From IMG/VR virus record IMGVR_UViG_3300021378_000007, positions 1 to 64,000 of that record: a DNA stretch of 64,000 nucleotides; one strand, written 5' to 3'. Every line of letters begins with the position of its first letter. The stretch's first letter is position 1. This stretch comes from a virus. A model generated the notes under the pieces. That model saw only the letters and a program-made list of their open reading frames with translations. It searched no databases and was not told where the DNA came from. Made by a program: the position numbers and the translations under genes. Shown here piece after piece: positions 25,603 to 32,820 of this stretch.

Positions 25603-26335
25603 GATATTCTTCTCCTTCATGTGTAAGTGATACTTCATCACCTCTTAATACTATGGAACGTCTGTCCATGTATCGTGCTTTTGATGTAGGTGCATCCGCA
25701 CCATGTGGTATTCTTCCATCAAACATTAATAATCTATTTGGTTTATATTCTACAGAAGCAACTTGGTGATTCTTGACGTGGTCTTCTCTCCCATCAAGTC
25801 CAAATTGCATAGTATCATAAATTCTCAAATCTCCACCCCATGATGGATACCATACAGGGCTACAATAATATAAGAACGATATATTCCAATCTTCATCTTG
25901 AGCGCAATCAGAATGTGTTGTCCCATCTAGTCCTTGTGTTTGAGAGTTCAATCCCATGTATTGAAATTTCTCCCATTTAAATCCAAATTCAGTTCTCAGT
26001 CTGCTATCTATATATCTAGCAAACACGGCATTCAATGGGTCTGACCCTCTCTCAAGAACCAAATTACCTTTACCTAGTCTGCCATCCTCTTGAAATGCTC
26101 CTCTAAAGTAAGTTGCACCCCAAAAACTATGATGGGGGAATCCAGTAGCACTATCGCTCTGAACTTCATTTGTTTTAGACCATTCACTATAAGTCCTTAG
26201 ATGGACATTTGCATAGTGATGAAATAAATCAACACTGAGCCAATCATCTAATACATAGATATCTTGTAAAGGTAGGTCTTGAATCTTAAAAGGTTTATCA
26301 ATATGAACAACCTTTGGATTTAAATTAACCGCCAA
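25556..26335 (-). CDS. 2-oxoglutarate/Fe(II) dioxygenase, prolyl-hydroxylase-like
   Basis: This is a 259-residue dioxygenase. The iron-binding H-x-D is in GTTHSDCAQDEDWN, the distal His in FDGRIPHGADAP, and the 2OG-binding Arg in MDRRSIVLRG. WYPSWGGDLRIYD between them is typical of prolyl-4-hydroxylase-like phage enzymes (GGxLxxY/F). The start is uncertain: a TTG at 26335 has AAAAGGA eight bases upstream and overlaps the preceding gene by only 11 bases, whereas an ATG at 26407 without a Shine-Dalgarno would overlap by more than 80. It lies next to the glycosyltransferase and repeat-protein genes. Confidence 0.78.
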   Translation of the reverse strand: MAVNLNPKVVHIDKPFKIQDLPLQDIYVLDDWLSVDLFHHYANVHLRTYSEWSKTNEVQSDSATGFPHHSFWGATYFRGAFQEDGRLGKGNLVLERGSDPLNAVFARYIDSRLRTEFGFKWEKFQYMGLNSQTQGLDGTTHSDCAQDEDWNISFLYYCSPVWYPSWGGDLRIYDTMQFGLDGREDHVKNHQVASVEYKPNRLLMFDGRIPHGADAPTSKARYMDRRSIVLRGDEVSLTHEGEEYHANDRISQLQLRDPR

Positions 26336-26915
26336 TTTTTGTATCCTTTTGAAATTGGTGATTATCTGTTTCGGGAATTGATTGTGGTTGTGGTAGTTGT
26401 TCCACATAACTAGCAAAATCTCTAAGAGTATCTTCTCTAGTTCCTACAATCTCATTCATGACTTGGTCAAAGATGTGCCATAATGCATCAGCATACTCCA
26501 TAACACGTCTAGCATTAGACCTGTAAGGATGGTTGGAACCTTCTCTGCCAACATAGACAACCTCTGCTATATCAGAAAAATTAAATCCGCCAGCACATGC
26601 TTCAACATTCTTATTACACATATAAGCTAGTTGTTCAATGTATTGACCATTTAAGGTGACACCCATAGGTGGTTCTGAATTTTTAATGTAAGTTTCGACA
26701 GCGTCCTTTTCATCCGCACTTAAAGGAATTTGTTCTTGGTCTGGGAATTCTTTTTGGACATCCCAGTTTAGAATCTTAAGTTCTTCTTCAGCGTAGACTA
26801 GAACATCATAATCAAATCCCAATTCGGGTTTGTCGACATTATCAAACTTATAATGCAAACCATTAGGTTTAGTAATCATAAGTTCATTGTTTTCTGTGTA
26901 AATTAGTGCATTCAT
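26325..26915 (-). CDS. accessory protein of unknown function
   Basis: This is a 196-residue soluble protein. The N-terminal approximately 65 residues are acidic and mixed alpha/beta. The C-terminal half contains a helical region (RSNARRVMEYADALWHIFDQVMNEIVGTREDTLRDFASYVEQLPQP) that resembles the alpha-helical tail domain in tail-fibre-assembly or virion-associated phage proteins; this is inference. AAAAGGA precedes the ATG, and a TATAAT lies further upstream. It leads into the dioxygenase gene with an 11-base overlap. Confidence 0.7.
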   Translation of the reverse strand: MNALIYTENNELMITKPNGLHYKFDNVDKPELGFDYDVLVYAEEELKILNWDVQKEFPDQEQIPLSADEKDAVETYIKNSEPPMGVTLNGQYIEQLAYMCNKNVEACAGGFNFSDIAEVVYVGREGSNHPYRSNARRVMEYADALWHIFDQVMNEIVGTREDTLRDFASYVEQLPQPQSIPETDNHQFQKDTKIGG

Positions 26916-26953
26916 AATATATCCTTTTTCTCCATTATATCATAAGATTGTTA

Positions 26954-28549
26954 TCACAACAAGCTGTTTTTAACTTTGTTGTAGTGTTCTAAATTATTTA
27001 TGTGTCCTGTATCCATCCCATTTATCCATGGCCCACCTCTTGTATAGTGAACAGCAGAGAAATCCCACTTAACCTCGGGGTCATCATATCCCTCAACGAA
27101 CACATACTTCTCGGGGATGGGAGCAATCTTATCAGTCCATTCGAATTGATGTAATTGGGCACCTGTCCAAGTGTTAACCACTTCGGGTGTCAACTTCTTA
27201 CAGTCGGGATGACTGTTATTGAAGAACATCATAGATGACCATAGTTTACATGGATAATCTATATTAACTTCTCCATCAAACTTGGTTTCATCATGTTTAA
27301 TTTGTGGATACTTGATACATGCTACTGCATCATCTTGACCTAGGTAATAGAACATAGGCATAGGGTTTTTATTAAAGATGAAGTCATCATCTACAAACAT
27401 ACTAAACCCTTCATAGTTCTCAAGATACGGTATTAAGAATCTACTGTATGTAAATTCAGTAGATTGATTTGCATACTCTCTAGTGTACTCGGGTATCTTT
27501 GAAATGTCAAGTATTTTAATTTCTGGCGTAAACCTAGTGTAATCAACAAATCTCCCACCACCAACACTTCTCTTCACTGCATCTAATATAGATTGCTTGG
27601 AGTACAACTCTAGATTATTGTGTCTAGGGTCATAACCAATATAAATTGTTAGAGGTTTTCCAGCAGAAAGTTCTGTAAACTTCTTACTATGTTTCCAAAC
27701 TTCTCTTCTAAATTCTATATTGGAATGGTCGGATTGATATTCAAGTGTACCATTAGTAAATATAACACTCAAGTTTTTATGATTGCATTTTGTATTACCA
27801 TTGAGGATGGTTTCTTTCCAGTAATTCAAAGAATCGTCTATGGACATTGCTGGAATGTCGGGGAATGTATCTTGGAAATCCCATATCAAAAGTTCATGTG
27901 TTGGGTCTTCCATCTCTTCAAATACACCTGAACGTACACTGCCTGGATGTATCATAAGTTGTGTGAAATTAGTACCGTTAGGAGATTGAGTATATCCTTG
28001 AATAGGAGCCCACAATCCCTCCTCTCTAATACTTTGTGTAATCCAATGAGCTTTCGCACTATGATAATACATTGAATTCATAGACATGTCAAAATCTTCT
28101 GAATAAAAGTCACGTGGGTCGGTTGCTTCACCACAGTAGTCTTGAATTTTTTGCACTTCATCATCAACAGTGGCAACTTGGAATTTTGTTGTTATGTTTG
28201 TTTCACCTTCGGGTTGGATTCCTGAAGTGTAAATATCTGGCATGAATTTGTGATATGCATTACACTGAAATTGTAATCCATTAAAGGTCGTAATCTCTTT
28301 CTTTCTTCTCAGTGTATCAAGGTCTGACCACTTAAGAAGTCGTAGGGGAGGCATAACATTATCAAAAAAGTATGATAAGACTTTATAGAACTCGCTGTCT
28401 TTATCAATCTCATCAATATTAGTAGACCCTAAATGATATTGGGGTAATAGATGTCTCTGAGCATGACCATAGGTTTTGAGTTCTTCAGTTGGTATAGGGG
28501 TTTCTTCTAATTTTAGAAGTAGTGCATCAAGTGTTGTTATTTTTTCCAT
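26954..28549 (-). CDS. glycosyltransferase (GT-A type) with a large N-terminal domain
   Basis: This is a 531-residue protein. The C-terminal region (about 299-531) looks like a GT8-like nucleotide-sugar glycosyltransferase: LTIYIGYDPRHNNLELYSKQSI, then NQSTEFTYSRFLIPYLENYEGFSMFVDDDFIF with D387-D-D389 as the metal-binding DxD, and VHYTRGGPWI near the end. The N-terminal approximately 290 residues are not recognised; they contain YYHSAKAHWITQSIREEGLWAPIQGY and LMIHPGSVRSGVFEEM, conserved-looking and perhaps binding a substrate. The neighbours are two dioxygenases downstream and a P/Y/T-rich repeat protein directly upstream, so it may glycosylate that protein or its hydroxyprolines. This is a hypothesis. 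Confidence 0.8.
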   Translation of the reverse strand: MEKITTLDALLLKLEETPIPTEELKTYGHAQRHLLPQYHLGSTNIDEIDKDSEFYKVLSYFFDNVMPPLRLLKWSDLDTLRRKKEITTFNGLQFQCNAYHKFMPDIYTSGIQPEGETNITTKFQVATVDDEVQKIQDYCGEATDPRDFYSEDFDMSMNSMYYHSAKAHWITQSIREEGLWAPIQGYTQSPNGTNFTQLMIHPGSVRSGVFEEMEDPTHELLIWDFQDTFPDIPAMSIDDSLNYWKETILNGNTKCNHKNLSVIFTNGTLEYQSDHSNIEFRREVWKHSKKFTELSAGKPLTIYIGYDPRHNNLELYSKQSILDAVKRSVGGGRFVDYTRFTPEIKILDISKIPEYTREYANQSTEFTYSRFLIPYLENYEGFSMFVDDDFIFNKNPMPMFYYLGQDDAVACIKYPQIKHDETKFDGEVNIDYPCKLWSSMMFFNNSHPDCKKLTPEVVNTWTGAQLHQFEWTDKIAPIPEKYVFVEGYDDPEVKWDFSAVHYTRGGPWINGMDTGHINNLEHYNKVKNSLL

Positions 28550-28580
28550 AAACTAAATTCCAGTAAATTGCTTCTACCAG

Positions 28581-28588
28581 TATTTAGT
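28581..28588 (-). promoter_or_regulatory. possible late promoter box, ACTAAATA
   Basis: A CTAAATA-type variant 31 bases before the glycosyltransferase ATG, in the 51-base gap after the repeat-protein gene. The leader has no strong Shine-Dalgarno. Confidence 0.35.
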
Positions 28589-28600
28589 CGATGAAAAAAA

Positions 28601-30280
28601 TTAACTTATATCAGCAGCAGGCCACTGTTGTGACAAGTTACCATCCCAACGTATAACAGGTGTTCTACCTTGTCTAGCATATGTTGAAGGTTGTCTGTTC
28701 TGATAAGTGAACGGTGTTCTACCTTGTCTACTATATGTTGAAGGTTGTCTGTGTTGATACGTGAAAGGAGTTTGTCCTTGTCGTGCATATGTGCCAGGTT
28801 GTCTATTTTGATAAGTGAACGGTGTTCTACCCTGTCTAGCATATGTGCCAGGTTGTCTAGCGTTAGCGATATATGGTTGTTGACCATTCACTGGGTTTCT
28901 ATACGTACTAGGTTGTCTAGCGTTAGCGATATATGGTTGTTGTCCATTCACTGGGTTTCTATACGTACTAGGTTGTCTATTTTGGTACGTAAATGGCGTT
29001 TGACCTTGTCTAGCATATGTGCCAGGTTGTCTATTACTGTATGTAAATGGTGTCTGACCTTGTCTAGCATACGTGCCAGGTTGTCTATTTTGGTACGTAA
29101 ATGGCGTTTGACCTTGTCTAGCATATGTACTAGGTTGTCTGTTCTGATACGTAAATGGTATCTGATAACTTACAGGGTTTCCATAGATAGCAGGTTGTCT
29201 ATTACTGTATGTAAATGGTACTTGATAACCTACAGGGTTTCTATATGTAAACGGAGACCTGTTCTGATACGTAAATGGCGATTGACCATTCACTGGGTTT
29301 CTATACGTACTCGGTTGTCTATTTTGGTACGTGAAAGGAGTTTGTCCTTGTCGTGCATATGTGCCAGGCTGTCTGTTCTGATACGTAAATGGCGTTTGAC
29401 CTTGTCTAGCATATGTGCCAGGTTGTCTATTACTGTATGTAAATGGTGTTTGAGCATTTACTGGGTTTCTATACGTACTAGGTTGTCTATTACTGTATGT
29501 AAATGGTGTTTGACCTTGTCTAGCATATGTACCAGGCTGTCTATTTTGGTATGTGAACGGTGTTCTACCCTGTCTAGCATATGTACTAGGTTGCCTATTT
29601 TGATACGTGAACGGTGTTTGACTGTTCGCAATATATGGATACGGTTGTTGAGCACTTGCAATGTACGGTTGTTGACCGTTTACAGGGTTCCTATATGTGA
29701 ATGGGTTTCTTGCGTTAGCAATATATGGTTGCTGTGCTGATACTGGATTTCTGTAACCAGCAGGTTGTCTAGCGTTAGCGATATATGGTTGTTGTCCTGA
29801 AACAGGGTTTCTGTAACCAGCAGGTTGTCTAGCGTTAGCAATATAAGGCGATTGAGCATTTACAGGGTTTCTATATGTAAATGGTTGTCTATTATTATAA
29901 GTAAATGGCACACGATAACTTACAGGGTTCCTATATGTAAATGGAGACCTGTTTTGGTATGTGAACGGAACCCTATATGTGAATGGGTTACGATATGTAC
30001 TAGGTTGTCTAGCATTCGCAATATAAGGCACACGATACGTGAATGGGTTACGATATGTACTAGGTTGTCTAGCATTCGCAATATAAGGCACACGATACGT
30101 AAATGGGTTCCTATAGGTGCCAGGCTGTCTTGCGTTAGCAATATAAGGCACACGATACGTAAATGGGTTCCTATAGGTGCCAGGCTGTCTTGCGTTAGCA
30201 ATGTATGGCACACGATACGATGCGCTGTACGTGAACGGTTGTTGTGCAATGGACGGAACCTGATAACTGCCTTGTGCCAT
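28601..30280 (-). CDS. P/Y/T/N/Q-rich repeat protein, probable tail fibre or adhesin
   Basis: This is a 559-residue protein that is almost wholly repeat. Building blocks are 8-10 residues of the form (Q/R)-x-P-x-(T/I)-(Y/A), for example QTPFTYQNR, RQPGTYARQG, RQPSTYRNPVN and GQQPYIANAR. They combine into 18- and 20-residue superunits. Near the N-terminus a 20-residue unit, VPYIANARQPGTYRNPFTYR, recurs in tandem with S/G changes. There are almost no acidic residues, Lys or Cys; Arg is the main charge. Only about 20 residues at each end are unique (MAQGSYQVPSIAQQ and VIRWDGNLSQQWPAADIS). It is probably a beta-structured fibre. AGGAAAAA precedes the ATG. Confidence 0.8.
   Translation of the reverse strand: MAQGSYQVPSIAQQPFTYSASYRVPYIANARQPGTYRNPFTYRVPYIANARQPGTYRNPFTYRVPYIANARQPSTYRNPFTYRVPYIANARQPSTYRNPFTYRVPFTYQNRSPFTYRNPVSYRVPFTYNNRQPFTYRNPVNAQSPYIANARQPAGYRNPVSGQQPYIANARQPAGYRNPVSAQQPYIANARNPFTYRNPVNGQQPYIASAQQPYPYIANSQTPFTYQNRQPSTYARQGRTPFTYQNRQPGTYARQGQTPFTYSNRQPSTYRNPVNAQTPFTYSNRQPGTYARQGQTPFTYQNRQPGTYARQGQTPFTYQNRQPSTYRNPVNGQSPFTYQNRSPFTYRNPVGYQVPFTYSNRQPAIYGNPVSYQIPFTYQNRQPSTYARQGQTPFTYQNRQPGTYARQGQTPFTYSNRQPGTYARQGQTPFTYQNRQPSTYRNPVNGQQPYIANARQPSTYRNPVNGQQPYIANARQPGTYARQGRTPFTYQNRQPGTYARQGQTPFTYQHRQPSTYSRQGRTPFTYQNRQPSTYARQGRTPVIRWDGNLSQQWPAADIS
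28660..30205 (-). repeat. 54/60-bp tandem protein-coding repeats
   Basis: Repeats in frame in the 28601 gene. Two 60-bp copies at 28857-28976 differ by a single base, and several 60-bp copies run through 30000-30200. Most other copies differ at synonymous sites while keeping the protein motif, so selection seems to act on the protein. The opposite strand also lacks stops over long stretches because of this composition. Confidence 0.85.
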
Positions 30281-30292
30281 GTCTTTTTCCTA

Positions 30293-30553
30293 TTATTCTC
30301 TTAGTTCACTTGGATTCAGAGGGTTTTGGTAATACTTCTGCCAAGCCCAAACTTCCAAGTTGTTTGCAATACAAGAATCGATATCCGCCTCAGCTTGTAC
30401 TAAGTCCGTATTGTCTCCTACTGTGTATGCTGCTTTAAATCCTGTTTGTGTACAAGTTACATCTCCACCAATATCAGAGAATACGAAATCTTTATTTAAA
30501 GCAATTTCAGTACTTCCATCGGGGTTTGTTATTGTTGTTTCATATAATGCCAT
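30293..30553 (-). CDS. 86-residue virion-region protein of unknown function
   Basis: This is a small acidic protein between two repeat-protein genes. The N-terminal half is beta-like (YETTITNPDGSTEIALNKDFVFSDIGGDVTCTQTGFKAAYTV) and the C-terminal half helical (VQAEADIDSCIANNLEVWAWQKYYQNP). AGGAATT stands before the ATG. It may be an assembly helper or a fibre-associated factor; the helical tail resembles that of tail-fibre assembly proteins only loosely. Confidence 0.7.
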   Translation of the reverse strand: MALYETTITNPDGSTEIALNKDFVFSDIGGDVTCTQTGFKAAYTVGDNTDLVQAEADIDSCIANNLEVWAWQKYYQNPLNPSELRE

Positions 30554-30564
30554 ATTTCTAATTC

Positions 30565-32772
30565 CTATTTTGTTACACTTATTCTAAGAGCCCCGTAAAC
30601 ACCGGCAGGACTGTTTTCTCTTATCATATTTCTACCTTGTATATACCATCTACCTTGTGAGAACTGCATGTACTGGAATGGTAGAGAGAACGGTGATGGG
30701 TAATAACCTCTAGTCCACTGAGTCATAATTTGACTAAGCGGCCCAATTGGTAGTGAATTTGTACCACCAATGAAAAACGTTGTAGGTGCGCTAGAAGAAT
30801 TTTGGTATGCAATGACAGAGTAAAATGGCGATTGAGAACCAGTAACAATACCAAACTGCTGTAAAGAACCAAGTGATGACTGATAAGTTCCCAAGGCGGC
30901 ACCGAAGGCTGAATATTTACCCACTCCCTCAGCATATCCCATCTGATAACTTTGAACATAATTAGTACTAGATTCCCAATAACCAACAGGTGCCCTGTAT
31001 GGATAGGTGCCAGGAGTTCTTGAACTCACAGATGCTCTAGCATTAGCAGTATAAATCGCTGGATACCTAGCATTGTAAGTAAACGGTGTTTGAGAGTTAC
31101 TTGGTGACTGAGCGCTAGCAGGGTATCTTGCGTTGTAAGTAAACGGTGTTTGTGAGTTACTTGGTGACTGAGCATTAGCAGGATACCTAGCATTGTAAGT
31201 AAACGGCGACTGAGCGTTACTAGGACTCTGAGCGTTAGCAGGGTATCTTGCGTTGTAAGTAAACGGCGACTGAGCGTTACTAGGACTCTGAGCGTTAGCA
31301 GGGTATCTAGCGTTAGCAATATATGGTTGCTGTGCTGATACTGGATTTCTATATCCAGCAGGTTGCCTTGCATTAGCAATGTAAGGTTGCTGTCCATTCA
31401 CTGGGTTTCTATACGTACTTGGTTGTCTGTTTTGGTATGTAAACGGTACTCGATAACCTACAGGGTTTCTGTAAGTAAACGGTGACCTATTTTGATACGT
31501 AAACGGTACTTGGTATCCTACAGGATTTCTGTATGTAAATGGAGACCTGTTTTGGTACGTAAATGGTTGTTGTCCGTTTACTGGACTCCTATATGTAAAT
31601 GGAGACCTGTTTTGATACGTAAACGGTGTTCTACCTTGTCGGGCGTATGTGTTTGGTTGTCTAGCGTTAGCAATATAAGGCGTTTGAGCATTAGCAATAT
31701 ATGGATACGGTTGCTGAGCATTTGCAATATAAGGACTTTGACTATTTGCTATATACGGATATGGTTGTTGAGCATTCGCAATGTAAGGTGTCTGTGCATT
31801 TACTGGGTTTCTATACGTACTAGGTTGTCTAGCATTCGCAATGTATGGAGTCTGACTGTTAGCAATATATGGATACGGTTGCTGTGCATTCGCAATATAA
31901 GGCGTTTGACTATTAGCAATGTAAGGATACGGTTGCTGTGCATTCGCAATATAAGGCGATTGAGCATTTACAGGGTTTCTATATGTAAATGGTTGTCTAG
32001 CGTTAGCGATATATGGTTGTTGTGCAGAAACAGGGTTTCTATATCCAGCAGGTTGTCTTGCCTGAGCAATGTAAGGTGTCTGTGAACTTGATGGATTCTG
32101 ATAAATAGCAGGTTGTCTAGCGTTAGCAATATAAGGCGATTGAGCATTAGCAATGTACGGATACGGTTGCTGTGCATTCGCAATATATGGTGTTTGACTA
32201 TTAGCAATGTAAGGATACGGTTGTTGAGCATCCGCAATATATGGGGTCTGACTATTAGCAATGTAAGGATACGGTTGCTGAGCGTTAGCGATATAAGGCG
32301 TTTGAGCGTTAACTGGGTTCCTATATGTAAATGGTGTCCTGTTCTGATACGTAAATGGTGTCTGTGCATTTACAGGATTCCTATATGTAAATGGACTCCT
32401 ATTCTGATACGTAAATGGGGTTTGACTATCCGCTATATAAGGATACGGTTGTTGTGCATTTGCAATGTAAGGTGTCTGATTATTGGCAATGTACGGATAC
32501 GGTTGCTGAGCGTTAGCGATATAAGGCGTCTGTGCATTAGCAATGTAAGGATACGGTTGCTGTGCATTCGCAATATATGGGGTCTGACTATTAGCAATGT
32601 ATGGGTAAGGTTGTTGTACAGACTGTTGACCCGATGCATTATTCCACCCTGTAGGTGTCTTAACATAAATTTGGTCTACCGCTTTCCATGTGGATGAACC
32701 TGTTTTAACCCAAGCACCTTGGGTAGAATTCCAGCCCTGCGGTGTTTTTACCTTCTGTGAACCTGATGCCAT
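30565..32772 (-). CDS. large P/Y/A/N-rich repeat fibre protein with a C-terminal domain
   Basis: This is a 735-residue protein. The N-terminal approximately 50 residues (KVKTPQGWNSTQGAWVKTGSSTWKAVDQIYVKTPTGWNN) are a recognisable phage structural start with a duplicated V-K-T-P-x-G-W-N. Then come about 550 residues of repeats, chiefly QTPYIANAQQPYPYIANS (18 residues), mixed with FTYQNR/FTYRNPVN units and a block of NARYPANAQSPSNAQSPFTY. The last approximately 130 residues are non-repetitive and Gly/Ser/Tyr-rich (YAEGVGKYSAFGAALGTY... WYIQGRNMIRENSPAGVYGALRISV), resembling the end domain of the 41290 gene and a candidate receptor-binding tip. The upstream gene ends in a terminator. Confidence 0.82.
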   Translation of the reverse strand: MASGSQKVKTPQGWNSTQGAWVKTGSSTWKAVDQIYVKTPTGWNNASGQQSVQQPYPYIANSQTPYIANAQQPYPYIANAQTPYIANAQQPYPYIANNQTPYIANAQQPYPYIADSQTPFTYQNRSPFTYRNPVNAQTPFTYQNRTPFTYRNPVNAQTPYIANAQQPYPYIANSQTPYIADAQQPYPYIANSQTPYIANAQQPYPYIANAQSPYIANARQPAIYQNPSSSQTPYIAQARQPAGYRNPVSAQQPYIANARQPFTYRNPVNAQSPYIANAQQPYPYIANSQTPYIANAQQPYPYIANSQTPYIANARQPSTYRNPVNAQTPYIANAQQPYPYIANSQSPYIANAQQPYPYIANAQTPYIANARQPNTYARQGRTPFTYQNRSPFTYRSPVNGQQPFTYQNRSPFTYRNPVGYQVPFTYQNRSPFTYRNPVGYRVPFTYQNRQPSTYRNPVNGQQPYIANARQPAGYRNPVSAQQPYIANARYPANAQSPSNAQSPFTYNARYPANAQSPSNAQSPFTYNARYPANAQSPSNSQTPFTYNARYPASAQSPSNSQTPFTYNARYPAIYTANARASVSSRTPGTYPYRAPVGYWESSTNYVQSYQMGYAEGVGKYSAFGAALGTYQSSLGSLQQFGIVTGSQSPFYSVIAYQNSSSAPTTFFIGGTNSLPIGPLSQIMTQWTRGYYPSPFSLPFQYMQFSQGRWYIQGRNMIRENSPAGVYGALRISVTK
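30972..32619 (-). repeat. 54-bp and related tandem protein-coding repeats
   Basis: In-frame repeats of the 30565 gene, based on an 18-residue unit (YIAN-A/S-Q-x-P-Y plus QPYPYIAN). A distinct 20-residue unit, NARYPANAQSPSNAQSPFTY, repeats four times at about 31065-31320. Copies vary mainly at third codon positions. Confidence 0.85.
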
Positions 32773-32790
32773 TTATATTATACCTTAAAA

Positions 32791-32820
32791 ATTAAAAAAA
32801 TATACTCTATTAAGAGTATA
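32791..32820 (-). terminator. rho-independent terminator overlapping a stop codon
   Basis: On the minus strand a perfect 8-bp stem TATACTCT/AGAGTATA with a TAAT loop runs directly into a T-rich tract. The TAA stop of the fibre gene ending at 32810 lies at the loop, so the last codons form the stem's left arm. Confidence 0.8.

Noticed and set aside
28745-30304. Long plus-strand open frames (up to 331 codons) opposite the repeat gene, and similar ones at 31492-32697
   Set aside because: They arise because in-frame repeats lacking stops on one strand also lack them on the other. The products are Arg/Ser/Leu-rich mirrors of the repeat codons, without a start signal.
28660-32619. CRISPR array or satellite DNA
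   Set aside because: The repeats are in frame, of 24-60 bp, without unique spacers, and vary mainly at synonymous positions. No cas genes are present.
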